Positions 22,399-33,100 of a stretch of 64,000 nucleotides of DNA are shown here, piece after piece. The DNA is taken from assembly GCA_949316235.1 (NCBI GenBank), contig OX438747.1, positions 30,136,618 to 30,200,617 of the forward strand. Direction: 5' to 3'. The stretch is from Oegoconia quadripuncta. Taxonomy: Eukaryota; Arthropoda; Insecta; Lepidoptera; Autostichidae. A program made the translations under genes and the position numbers. Each line of letters begins with the position of its first letter. The stretch's first letter is position 1. Under the pieces are notes generated by a model that saw only the letters and a list, made by a program, of their open reading frames with translations, was not told where the DNA came from and did no database searches.

Positions 22399-24517
22399 CA
22401 GGGCGTCCCAAAGTTATGGGACATGAAGGGGAAGTACCTTAAATATCGTAGATAGTGAATTTTGCTCAAAGAAGACTTTATGTTATTTTTAAAAGTTAGT
22501 AATTCTGCATTCATAGATTTTCTAAAAATTATTTGCTTCGGCTGGGAATCGAACCGACTCAAATGTGAAAAAAAAAACACCCTACTTTTATGATGCCAAT
22601 CGAAAGAATAGCTAAAAAATAATAACTCTGCCTAAGTAACATAGTATTTTAAAAGAAAGGAACAACGTGAAATTAATCATTTTAATCAAATAAAAAACAT
22701 ACATGAAACTGCCGTAGTCAATTAAGTAGGTATTTTTTTGTAAATTAATTAATTAAATGCTCAAAATGTGATCCCTCTTGTCTTACGCAAATCGCCAATC
22801 TTTTAATGAGCCCGCTGCCTGTTGATTTTCTAATCATTTTATGGTGAACACTCGATGTGATATGGCACAATTCTGTTTGCAACTCGCCTACGTTCTCGTA
22901 TCGCTTTTTGTATAGCATATCTTTCACGTATCCCCAAAAGAAGAAATCTAATGGTGTGAGGTCCGGGGATCTGGCCGGCCATCTAATCGGTCCATTTGTA
23001 CCAATCCATGTAGGAAAACATTCATTTAGAAAATCTGCTGCTCTCCGACTATTATGAGCCGGAGCTCCATCTTGTTGGAAAATTAAGTTTTCTTGCTCCG
23101 CCGCGGAATGGTTTCTTATCTTATCCCTTAAAATTTGAAGTATTCCTAAATACTTTTCTGTGTTCAAGGTTCCTTGGTAAAAATGGATTAAGAAAACCCG
23201 GTTTTTTAAAAGTCCGCACCAACAGTTGAGTGAAAAACGCACTTGGTTATTAGTTTCAGTCACTCGTAGGGGATTTTCTTTAGACCAAATACGATTATTG
23301 TTGCGGTTATACATACCGTTATTGCTAAAGTTAGATTCGTCTGTCCAAATAATATTATCCAAAAAATTTGGATCTTCGAGCAATCGTGCCTGGATATCAA
23401 GACAGAAATTTTTTCTCCTTTCTGTATCGCCCGGAAGTAATTTTTGAACCAATCGTCCTTCAACATAACTCTTAAAACCGTGTTTTTTTAATACACGGTG
23501 TATTTTACTTTTTGAAACTCCAATTTCATGTTCTCCTTCTCTCACCGATGCTTTCGGAAAAGCCGAAAAGTAAATTAAAATACCAAGTTCTTCGTCGTTG
23601 ATCGTATGGTTTTCTTGCTGTGGTTCTCTTGGGCGTTTATCGAAACGTCCCAGAGTTTTCAAATTGTTCACAAGCCTTTTCAAAACTTTACGAGACGGTA
23701 TTTGTCTATCAGGATATTTTACGCCATACCACCGCAAACTTCTAGAGATATCTTTATCGTTCAAAAAATATGCTTCCATTAGATCAAAACTTACTTGATA
23801 TGCCATGTTCGCAATAAATTAACACAATAACACTTGTGTAAGTGAATTGAGACTAAACAGATCAATATCCGAAAAACAAACGCTCGCACATACTGTTCCA
23901 TTTTCAAATTTAAGAACAACATTTAAAAATATCACTTCTTTTTAAAATATCTTAAAAAGTATGCATTCAAACAAACGCTGTCATAAACTGTTCCATTTTC
24001 AAATTATAAATTATTTATTTTTGTTTTTAATTTGCCTTCTGTCTAGCTTACAGAGGACGTATTGAAATACAAGTTTTATCATTTCATCTACACGTGCACT
24101 TATAATAAGGAAAACTATGTTAGTACCTATTTTATGAAGTGGGTACTTATTTACGAATAATCAATGCTATCTTTGGAATGATAATATCGCTACTTTTCGA
24201 ACGTCGTCGGCAATAAATAACTTTCTTGAAATTTGACTCAATCATTTTATGTTGTTCCTTTCTTTTAAAATACTATGTTACTTAGGCAGAGTTATTATTT
24301 TTTAGCTATTCTTTCGATTGGCATCATAAAAGTAGGGTGTTTTTTTTTCACATTTAAGTCGGTTCGATTCCCAGCCGAAGCAAGTAATTTTTAGAAAATC
24401 TATGAATGCAGAATTACTAACTTTTAAAAATAACATAAAGTCTTCTTTGAGCAAAATTCACTATCTACGATATTTAAGGTACTTCCCCTTCATGTCCCAT
24501 AACTTTGGGACGCCCTG
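22399..24517 (-). mobile_element. Intact inner transposon B, 2119 bp, ~270-bp inverted ends
   Basis: CAGGGCGTCCCAAAGTTATG and its mirror form the ends, with TA at 22397-22398 and 24518-24519. The inverted similarity runs about 270 bases with only a few mismatches, which is unusually long for the superfamily. It carries one uninterrupted transposase gene. A deleted sibling at 38374-39334 is nearly identical. Confidence 0.92.
22745..23806 (-). CDS. Full-length DDD transposase (DUF4817-HTH-DDE), 353 aa
   Basis: Tc1/mariner/IS630-superfamily cut-and-paste transposase; acts in the nucleus on its own inverted ends. Residues ~5-60 form the DUF4817-type helix-turn-helix (ISRSLRWYGVKYPDRQIPSR). Residues ~70-115 form a second HTH (VSKSKIHRVLKKHGF). 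The catalytic core follows: IIWTDESNF (first Asp), FQQDGAPAH (second Asp), [14 protein letters not shown] (third Asp). By my count 40 residues separate the second and third Asp, longer than in mariner (34). The frame is unbroken from ATG 23806 to the stop, and the gene lies between the long inverted ends. It is probably encoded by an autonomous, recently active copy. Related proteins are often annotated 'Tc3-like'. That label is loose, since the spacing is nearer to DD41D-type groups. Confidence 0.92.
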   Translation of the reverse strand: MAYQVSFDLMEAYFLNDKDISRSLRWYGVKYPDRQIPSRKVLKRLVNNLKTLGRFDKRPREPQQENHTINDEELGILIYFSAFPKASVREGEHEIGVSKSKIHRVLKKHGFKSYVEGRLVQKLLPGDTERRKNFCLDIQARLLEDPNFLDNIIWTDESNFSNNGMYNRNNNRIWSKENPLRVTETNNQVRFSLNCWCGLLKNRVFLIHFYQGTLNTEKYLGILQILRDKIRNHSAAEQENLIFQQDGAPAHNSRRAADFLNECFPTWIGTNGPIRWPARSPDLTPLDFFFWGYVKDMLYKKRYENVGELQTELCHITSSVHHKMIRKSTGSGLIKRLAICVRQEGSHFEHLIN

Positions 24518-24629
24518 TATATGAAACAATTTAACACAATAGAAACCTATTCAAGGTTTATACGCAACACACTGAGCCTCATCGCTTACCACTTACTGTC
24601 TATTACAAGTTACAGTATCACCACTTCTA

Positions 24630-24705
24630 GGCTGTGTACTCGCTCAGCGTACACGTGGTCTTTGACAAATCCCCATAGGAAGAAATCACAAGGCGTGAGA
24701 TCCGG
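24630..24705 (-). pseudogene. Transposon A transposase, catalytic-core remnant
   Basis: Reads PDLTPCDFFLWGFVKDHVYA, the third-Asp region of the DDE core. The rest of the gene is lost or split by transposon B. Confidence 0.8.
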
Positions 24706-25244
24706 TGATCATCACTATCATAATACATAGTTATAAAATGATAAGGGTAAAATGAGTTGATACTATACCACTTAAAATAAGGAAACTAAAATCTCTACTA
24801 TCTCATGCTAAATGTATGGGAGTGTTTAATGTAATTTTTTTGGATATTTCTTGTTTTATTTTTAAAAAGTTATTAATGTCATTTTACTCATTAGGTAAAG
24901 TATTTTCGATATCAGTTTAAAGTCTTTTGATATCTATAATAGTTACGGAATAATCGCCTGTGCACACTTAACGATTACACCCTGTATAAGGAACTGCGCA
25001 AAGAACTGAAACCGCGACTGAACAAGCTCAAAGTAACAAGCGCCGTAAATATGCGTCAATCTCTATAAACCACGAGTTTGCGGCGCTTGCAGTGGCGACA
25101 TTGGGCCTTTGGTCTTCTGACACAAAACAATTTTTAAAGGATTTTACCTAGCGTACTAGGTACTATGCCTCACGGAAGTGAGTTGGACGGCGTATTTTTT
25201 CTATAAGATATAGGTATTTTTAACTGTGTTTTATAAGTTTGTTG

Positions 25245-25435
25245 TTTCATATAAAATAATAATTTTGTAATATAAAAACCTTTTTTTAAGAGAGCGACCT
25301 CTCGAGTTTCTTGCTTGTTCTTTTCAGGGGAAAATTGCCTTTTGAACAAATAGTAGCTTTAAAAATGTAAAATCTGACTATTTTAAGTGTACCCTGTGTA
25401 CCTACAAAATAAAGCATTTTTTGATTTTGACTTTG
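25245..25435 (+). repeat. LINE-J 3' end, copy adjoining the duplicated block
   Basis: Matches 8520-8705, including CTCGAGTTTCTTGCTTGTTC and the final AATAAAGCATTTTTTGATTT. Confidence 0.75.
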
Positions 25436-25857
25436 ATCCTTTCTTGGGCAGTTTCATAGGTTTCACCACTACCTATAGCGTACTTGCACTGTTACAATAG
25501 AAAAAAAAACATAATTTACATAAATCTAGATAAGAATATTCAGTATTCATTGTATTTTCTTATTTTGGCGCCAATTATTGTTAAATATTATGTATTCTGT
25601 GGTGATTGTTACAATGAAATGGGGTAAAGAGAGCCGTAATTGCTGTGATAGAGTTCAAAAAATACCTACCCTTTATACACAAAGTACGCTCACGAGAAAA
25701 TTTTCGCGGGAAGTCGCGGGTTGCATTTCAACCCTTCTCCCTAGAAATCTATGAGGGAAGCCTACTTGTAGCTGTGGACGCCCTTTATTCGGCTGATATG
25801 ATACATGCATAGAGGCTTTTGATTTCACCCTACGTGAGCATGAATTGGACCCATATC
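25430..25857. repeat. Copy 2 of the ~440-bp block shared with 8706-9150
   Basis: Nearly identical to 8706-9150. The match stops after TGAATTGGACCCATAT. Confidence 0.75.
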
Positions 25858-25924
25858 CCGCCCACAGCATCTGTAGAAGTCAGACAGAGACAATTTTGCT
25901 TTTTTTTTAGGGATCTAGCCCATA

Positions 25925-26268
25925 ACAGCCATGTCTTATTTCTCTTATTTCTTCAGTTTGTAAGTCAGTCTCAGTCAAAACAAGTAATTCGTCGTATACT
26001 TGGCGTACACAGAGTCTAGTCACGGTCAAGTCATTCTTCAGTAAAGTGGCAGAATGCTTTACAAAAGATTTTGGTGGCTTCTTGTGGGAAACCCGAAAGC
26101 TCCGTTACGAACTTTAATTTACACTTCCCTTCACTTGTACACTATCACTAACGTTTGCTGCACAATATTTTGCCATTATTAAGCTTCAAAAGTTAGAATG
26201 CACAAATTATAAGAATTATAAAGAAAAATGCTACTTCACTCGCCGAGTTCCCGCCAAAAAGCCCAATT
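25925..26268 (+). repeat. Repeat U, 5'-truncated copy
   Basis: Follows the copy at 20483 from its TTATTTCTTCAGTTT part to CCCGCCAAAAAGCCC. Confidence 0.75.
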
Positions 26269-26780
26269 TTGCTTTGTTGGTTGAATTAAGAGTGGAACTT
26301 TGATTGATTGAACTGTTCATGATAATTGAATGAATTTTTGATTGATTGATTGTTGGCTTGCTTGGTTTCAGTACTCAGGCTTGCTTCTGTTTTGTTTATT
26401 TGGTTGTGTGCGGTTGTGTGTGTGGTGATTGGAGGGCTTAGATTGGAGCAAAGAGTATAGTAACTATTTACCGAGAAAGAGTGGCAACTCCGTGGTTAAA
26501 TTTGCATGTATAGACAGTGCTGCTGCCAGCGATTGGTTGAGGAATTAAATCTATCTATACATACCTACGTACACTGATTATATAGGTAGAAACTGGGTTT
26601 AGAAATAGGTATTGTTGTTTATGAGGAAATTTTTATTTCTCATAACTATAATTTCTTTAAATTAGCTATGAAAAACAAGTATAACAAAAACAAACAACAA
26701 ATTAACAAAAATCTGAACTTTTACAAAAACTTTCAAAAGGAAATCGACGTTGACTGAGAGCTCGACATGACATCACCCAC
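26269..26780. other. Upstream region of the bromodomain gene, no gene seen
   Basis: Non-repetitive as far as I can see, with TGATTGAT runs near 26340. It may include the promoter of the gene that starts coding at 27081. Confidence 0.4.
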
Positions 26781-26782
26781 CG

Positions 26783-26795
26783 GTAAGATGGCGGC
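26783..26795 (+). promoter_or_regulatory. YY1/Pho-like AAGATGGCGGC box, possible uORF and splice donor
   Basis: AAGATGGCGGC (26785-26795) is a motif often found at or just after start sites of housekeeping genes. Its ATG opens an 8-codon frame (MAAAATEH). GTAAGA at 26783 would also make a good 5' splice site, with an acceptor-like TTTTTTGGTCAG ending near 26941. All readings are inference. Confidence 0.4.
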
Positions 26796-27080
26796 TGCTG
26801 CCACAGAACACTAATAACGGTTAGTTCGTCAACCGCAGTTCAGAGGTCGCAGTCTGCTATGAAAATTGATGACATTTGAAGTGTGCCCCCCCTGGATTGG
26901 AGGGTCAGTGCCACAGAGTACAGAGTACTTTTTTGGTCAGCTCCGTCTTCAGTGCAGTGTATTGTGGACAGTGTAATAGTGTTCTGTGGTCTGCGATCAG
27001 TGCTTGCTGTGCTTGTGCCTCTGAAAATTTGGTTTAGAACTAAAGAATTCAATTGATTTTGATGTTAACAATATACAAGA

Positions 27081-27185
27081 ATGTGTGATGATAAGTTGGA
27101 CATTTGTCAAACTTGCTTGAGCACCGATCGATTTCTGTATCCACTGTCAGATACAAATCATTTATTGAACGAATTGAATTTTGTG
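27081..27185 (+). CDS. Exon 1: first half of ZAD-like domain
   Basis: 35 codons from ATG (context AAGAATGTG). It holds the first zinc-ligand pair in [12 protein letters not shown]. The donor is GTTAGA, phase 0. The ATG was chosen because it is the only one giving this zinc module in frame with exon 2. Confidence 0.75.
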
Positions 27186-30100
27186 GTTAGAATATTTTTT
27201 ATTTATTATTTTTTGGTTTGGTTAAATAATACTAACACATTGTATAGAATTTGACTAATGTATTTGATCCATAGTATTCTCTAAATGTACTGTACTAACA
27301 TAGAAAGGTCTCCAGGTGGTCCGGCTGCGATTGCTGTAGGAAAAATGACACGTTAATTTTTGTCCGCCCAATTTCATTTACCGGGAAAGTCCTTCCAAGT
27401 TTTCGCATGTATGGAATAGGGAAATCAGATTTGTTTGGAGTCGAAAAAAGAACTTTAAAAATTGACTGTTTTCTGGCCCTAATGCCCACTTAACGACACC
27501 CTATCCCCTAACCTCAGATTATTTTCATTATTGTCATCTATAGAAAGAAAATGTTAATATGGTCCAGAAAATTTCATTACACTTCATGGGCACATTCACT
27601 ATGCCAACCCAACTATCAACTTCAACTTCTTCAACTTTGAGCATTTATTTCAACGTAAGATACATGATATTTTTCAATCTTTGTCACTACTTTGTGACAA
27701 AGATTGAAAAAGGTATGCTGAGATGGTTTGGACATGTGGAGAGGATGAATGAAAGAAGACTTACGAAAGAGATATACAAAGCGAATGTGGATGGTAGTGT
27801 TGGCAGGGGAAGACCACGGCGAACGTACCATGATCAAATCGGGGACATCTTTAAGAAAGGCTAAGTCAAGAGTACCCTAAACCGACGAGCATGTATGAAC
27901 AACCTTATGAGAGTGAAGGAAGCAGAAGAGTTGTGTCAGGATCGTAGCAAGTGGAAGTCTGTGGTCTCTGCCTACCCCAATGGGAAACAGGCGTGACATT
28001 ATGTATGTATGTATGTATACATGATATCATTTGTTGGATGTCAATTTAAATCTATTGGAAATAAAAATAGGGCTAAGCTTTTTTCAGTCAGTCAGTATGT
28101 CCAAGCTACCACCGCTTCGGAAAAGGAAATCATCTATGGGAAAAGAAGCGACGCAAGAAACCCACACAATCCTTTTCTTTTTTTTTATATATATAAAAGT
28201 ATACAACTAATACAATTTTATAATTTTTGGGAGCTGGGCAAAGTATACCAAGCGTTTTTGTCATTCAGGTAGTCAATAATTTTGTAATAACCTTTTGTTT
28301 TTCATTTAGATTAATGATATTCTCAGGTATGATTCCTAAGGACAATTTCCATCCCTCCTTAAACATGAAGATGGGCTGATAAAGAAGTATGGGTTTGTTA
28401 ATTTCCAATATCTAAAATGATTCAATTCTGGCGAGTCAATTCTATATAAGATGTACTTAAATGATTTGACTATCTCTACATATTAGAAGACTCAGAGTGT
28501 TGATAAGGGTGCGCAATAAAAAAGTTGGAAGCTTCCCACTTTACTGTACGGGGAGAAACTTTAAGAGATTTCAGAGCGAACTTTGGTAACCTTATCATAC
28601 AAACACTTTGATCCTGAGCTTCAGTAATGCCACATAACTTTGAATCACAATAACACAATAAAACATTGCAGCTATCACCCGGTTCAGTACGGTAATACAA
28701 ATTGTTGAATAGGAATCTCTATCTCGTTGCTAATCAGTAGGAAAGCTGAACAACAGAGAGCATTTATTTCAATAATGGCCAATGTTCTAGAAAAGTATGG
28801 AAGGAAAATTTGTATTTGAATAATTCATTACCACAATAAATTATTATTATATAGACGAGCAGCATTACTACGCTGGTATGTCTGTGTCACAGTGTTGGAA
28901 GAGTTCACATTGTACATTATGTTCACCTCACTTTTTTATTTTAATGGCAACTACTACTTTGTAGTAATTCTGCCAAATACTGGTGTTTGAAGAGGCTAGC
29001 GTATGTTTAGCGTAGTTCATTATGTTGTTATTCAGTCACTATTTAAGTCCTCAATTGTTTTTTGAAAATTTGTCCAATCTATTCTTGAACGAAATCACTG
29101 ATTGGGCGGAGACAACCTCTTCCGGCAGCTTATTCCGGGCCTGAAAAACACGGTTGCTCAGAAAGTGATGGGCGACATTGATGTCAGCGTGAGTGCGGCT
29201 TATTCATAAATATGTATTATGAATATAGTAATATATATTTATATAAATATTTATATAAATATTCATGAAAATAAACCAAAGTCATATTCAGTCGATTTAC
29301 CATAACAAAAATTGCAATTTGGTTATGCGTAAGATAGCATATTTTCTACGCAAACATTTTTTTTTGTAGCAAATTTGAATGCGACCTCTCATATAGGCAT
29401 AGTACACTTGACCGTGCGAAGTTTTACCTATGGTATTAGTTACCAACGATACAGGTTCTCCTAGTATTAATTAATTAATTATATTGGTTAAAGTATTTGG
29501 AGTGATGCCATCGCATCGTACTGTTCCAGGGAGAGAGAGACAGACATCCGAATCGACACCAGTATATGCTGTCGGGGTTTTTTGTTTTTAAATACTTATA
29601 TAGTTATTGTATTAAAGGCTGTGATCAGAGTCCCCTGTCAGAGCAACCATCCCCTACTTTAACACCTACCAGCACACTGCCGTCCTGACCTAGTTCATCG
29701 TGACAATGTCAGGATCATCATTCCACCTCTTGGAAAAGTATGCTCCTCTGTTATATCTTATATGAGGGTTGATGCTGGTATGGGCTGCGAAAGAAATTAG
29801 CCACTTAATGTATTGTAGCATAAATAATACCTTTTTTGCCCATGAGAATGGTTGAACCTTGTCGCTAATTCATAATTTTTGTTCTCCTGTTCTTGGTTAA
29901 TATGAATATGATCGTTTTTATGGTACAGATTGCTATGTTACTCTCTATTACAGGTGCAGCATGGCAGCGTATGTTGGGAGTGTCGGAGGTTAATGGAGAA
30001 GTGGTCCCAGTTCAAATTGCAGGTGGTGAAAGCACAAAGGCTGCTACACACCTGTGAAAGGGTATGAGAAATAACTTTCTTCTTCTTATTTTTGAGGATG

Positions 30101-33100
30101 GCAACCAGTCAACCTCACCGTCGAGGGACATTACTGCCACTTTCGAGTGAAAAATTTTATTTCTGTTATTTCTTCAGTTTATAAGTCAGTCTCAGTCAAA
30201 ACAAGTAATTCGTCGTATACGGAGTCTAGTCACGGTCAAGTCATTCTTCAGTAAAGTGGCAGAATGCTTTACAAAAGATTTTGGCGGCTTCTTGTGGGAA
30301 CCCGAAAGCTCCGTTACGCACTTTAATTTACACTTTCTTTCTTTCACTTGTACACATCACTACACAATATTCTGCCATTATTAAGCTTCAAACGTTAGAA
30401 TGCACAAATTATAAGAATTATAAAGAAAAATGCAACTTCACTCGCCGAGATCCCGACAAAAAGCCAGAAATAACTTTACTTTGGTATTGTTACTTTTGAC
30501 ATGCAATGTATTAAAAGTAATAAATGTCGTCGATAAATCATATAATTCAGATAATAGATTTGTCCATTTCATTGTATTATTCATAGGATATTTCTTGGAA
30601 GTTGATATTTTTAACGTTACGTCCAGAATTCAGTACCTAGTTGAGGCTGTAAAGAGGTTGGACCTTGCGGGTCCAAATACATGAGTTTTCTTTTCAAAAT
30701 TGTTTCGATTCAAAGGTATTTGTTTATTACACTCCAACCACATTCTACATTCTCTCACTCACACAGAAATGCTGTAGAGCAATGCCATAGTTTTTAGCTT
30801 ATTTACTATCAAAGTTGGCTGAGTACCGGTTAATGTTTAAATTGTAAATTAGAAATCTCTATAAATTTGGCTTAAAAAATTTTAAGAAATGTTTTTATAT
30901 GTAATTATATGCTGCGTTATTTCTACAGTAATAAATAAATATAAAAAAAAAAAATAGAATACATGTAGTATGGTCAATCACTCGTAATGCTACTACCTAA
31001 TATTTGTCTGTCGAGTAATATTTGACCGACATTTTTAGGTAATGCTGCAATCTAATTTGTTCTTTGCTACCAAAGTTGCAACTCCCATTTTTATAAAGAA
31101 GTTTTTATGTTACAAAAAGGACGAATCATTTCATTATCAATAATAAATACCTGGCATGCGAAAGAGCTGATTATGTCTATGGATGATTATCATCCAAATA
31201 GTCTGATATTTTGGACTGGGCTTTCTTAATAAGTTTCTGTATTATTATATCTTTAAAATGGAAGATTTCGTATATCAACAGGAACCTTATTGAAAAAATG
31301 TATACGAAGCTTTGGACTGGATAGCAATTTTATATAATTCAAGTTTTTTTGGTTGGTGGTAGGGCATTTGAAATGTCCGCCGGGCTAGCTACCACCATCT
31401 TATCTAAATCTGCCGCCAAGCAGCAATGTTAATAGCATTGTTGTGTTCCGGTTGTCAGAGATAAGATAGCCAATCCCCCAAATGTGTTGGGGTTTCTGGG
31501 TCAGTAATGAAATGAAATGAAATGAATATCATTTATTCATGTAGGCAATACAATATGCACTTATGAACGTCATTTGTTTTTTAAAACTACCACTAGCTCG
31601 GAACGCGACCACTACTGAGAAGAGTTAGCGAGAAACTCAGAGGGTTTTTGTCCCTTTTCAATAAATCATTTACAATCAAGAAAGGAAATTTTATATATCG
31701 TGTAGAGGAGCCGTTTAATCCCATGGATTACTTTCATTAATATAGTCTGAAATTTTGAAATATCCCTTTTTATATAATTTTTGTTTTATAATAAGTTTAA
31801 ATTTATTAAGCGGAAGATTCTGTATATCCATGGGAACCTTGTTGTAGAAGCGCACACATTGACCTCTGAATGACTTGTTAACTTTACTAAGTCTACTAAA
31901 AGGTACAGCTAATTGATTTTTGCTCCTTGTATTGACATTATGTCGGTCACAATGTTTCTCGAATGAATATATATTTCTCTTAACATATACAAGATTTTCA
32001 TATATATATTGTGACGAAAATGTTAAAATATTAATTTCTTTAAATATTTGTCTTAATGTATCTCTTGACCTTAATTTATAAATTGCACGAATAGCTTGTT
32101 TCTGTAAGACAAATATGCTATCTGTATCAGCAGCGTTTCCCCACAGCAAGATACCATATGACATCAAGCTGTGAATGTTTCCACCTTCGACCTCATTTTC
32201 ACTTAACATCAGGTGTGATTGAGGTTAAGTACGAACCCGTCGTGCATAGAAAATAAAAAAAGTGTAATTTAAAAACTTACCTTACAGATTGAAGATTTGA
32301 GATCTCTAACAGAGTTAAAATTTTCAAAAAGATATTACTACGATACACATTTCGATCCGGCTACAAACATACAAATCACTTGTACGGAGGCTGGCCCCAT
32401 ATTGATAAAACAAGAGATGACTGAAAATACAGAAGACCATACAGACGGTGAACCATTGGGATGTGAGGCGGGTACGGACAAGACTCAGCTTTATAACAAT
32501 CATTGTGCAAAAATAATTGAAACCAGTGATCCCAATACAGATGAGGGGAGTTTGTTGAGGTATTAATTAGGTACTAAAAGCATGTCAATTTCGCTTTTTA
32601 TTGAATTTTGTTCGCTTTGAGTCGCTATCCTTGCCGCTTCAATATGTAGATGATCGGTTTGGTGTAGTGGTTAGAATCTGAGTGCTATACCAAAAGGTCG
32701 CGATCGGTCGGTTCGAATCCCGCTAGGGGCATATGTTTGTATAATGAATACATACATGTGTTCCCGAGTTATGGATGTTTTTTATTTAAATATTAATAAA
32801 AAAAAATATAATAATAAATATCTTTGCACATACACAGCGCCATCTAGTTCCACACTAAGCAACTAGGCTTGTATTATGGATACGAGATGGTTGATAAACT
32901 ACACAAGTACTTTTTTTTTTTGTAAATAAATACATAAATAAATGAAAATAAATATAAATATCCTTAGATAAATAAATATCCTTAGACATACACACAGCGC
33001 CATCTAGTTCCACAGTAAGCAACTATATGCTTGTGTTATGGATACCAGATGGTTGATATAATACATACATTTTTTTTTTTGTAAATAAATACTTATTATA

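Larger units (their letters stand above)
22026..24984 (-). mobile_element. Outer Tc1/mariner-type transposon A, ~190-bp inverted ends
   Basis: The ends CAGGGTGTAATCGTTAAGTG and the mirrored right end lie next to TA at 22024-22025 and 24985-24986. The inverted similarity extends about 190 bases inward. The interior holds remnants of a - strand transposase (22231-22360 and 24630-24705). The 2119-bp transposon B (22399-24517) is inserted in it. Confidence 0.85.
21625..25151 (+). mobile_element. LINE ORF2 C-terminal region, split by a nested transposon
   Basis: The left part (21719-22023) reads [20 protein letters not shown], then [18 protein letters not shown], with a Cys/His pattern (C-x-C...H) seen in LINE C-termini. 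The right part (24987-25151) continues with NKRRKYASI and HEFAALAVATLGLWSSDTKQFL, then a stop. Between them sits a complete inverted-repeat transposon (22026-24984) with TA on both sides. The LINE was present first. Its frame also has internal lesions, so it was not active. Confidence 0.75.

Noticed and set aside
22383..22580. Small open frame repeated at 22383, 38361 and 39153
   Set aside because: It is a reading through the long inverted ends of transposon B, with no coding signal of its own.
31715..32209. Start Met and first residues of the LINE-J frame ([14 protein letters not shown])
   Set aside because: These residues come from the SINE-B sequence into which the LINE inserted; the LINE frame itself starts near SYGILLWG.
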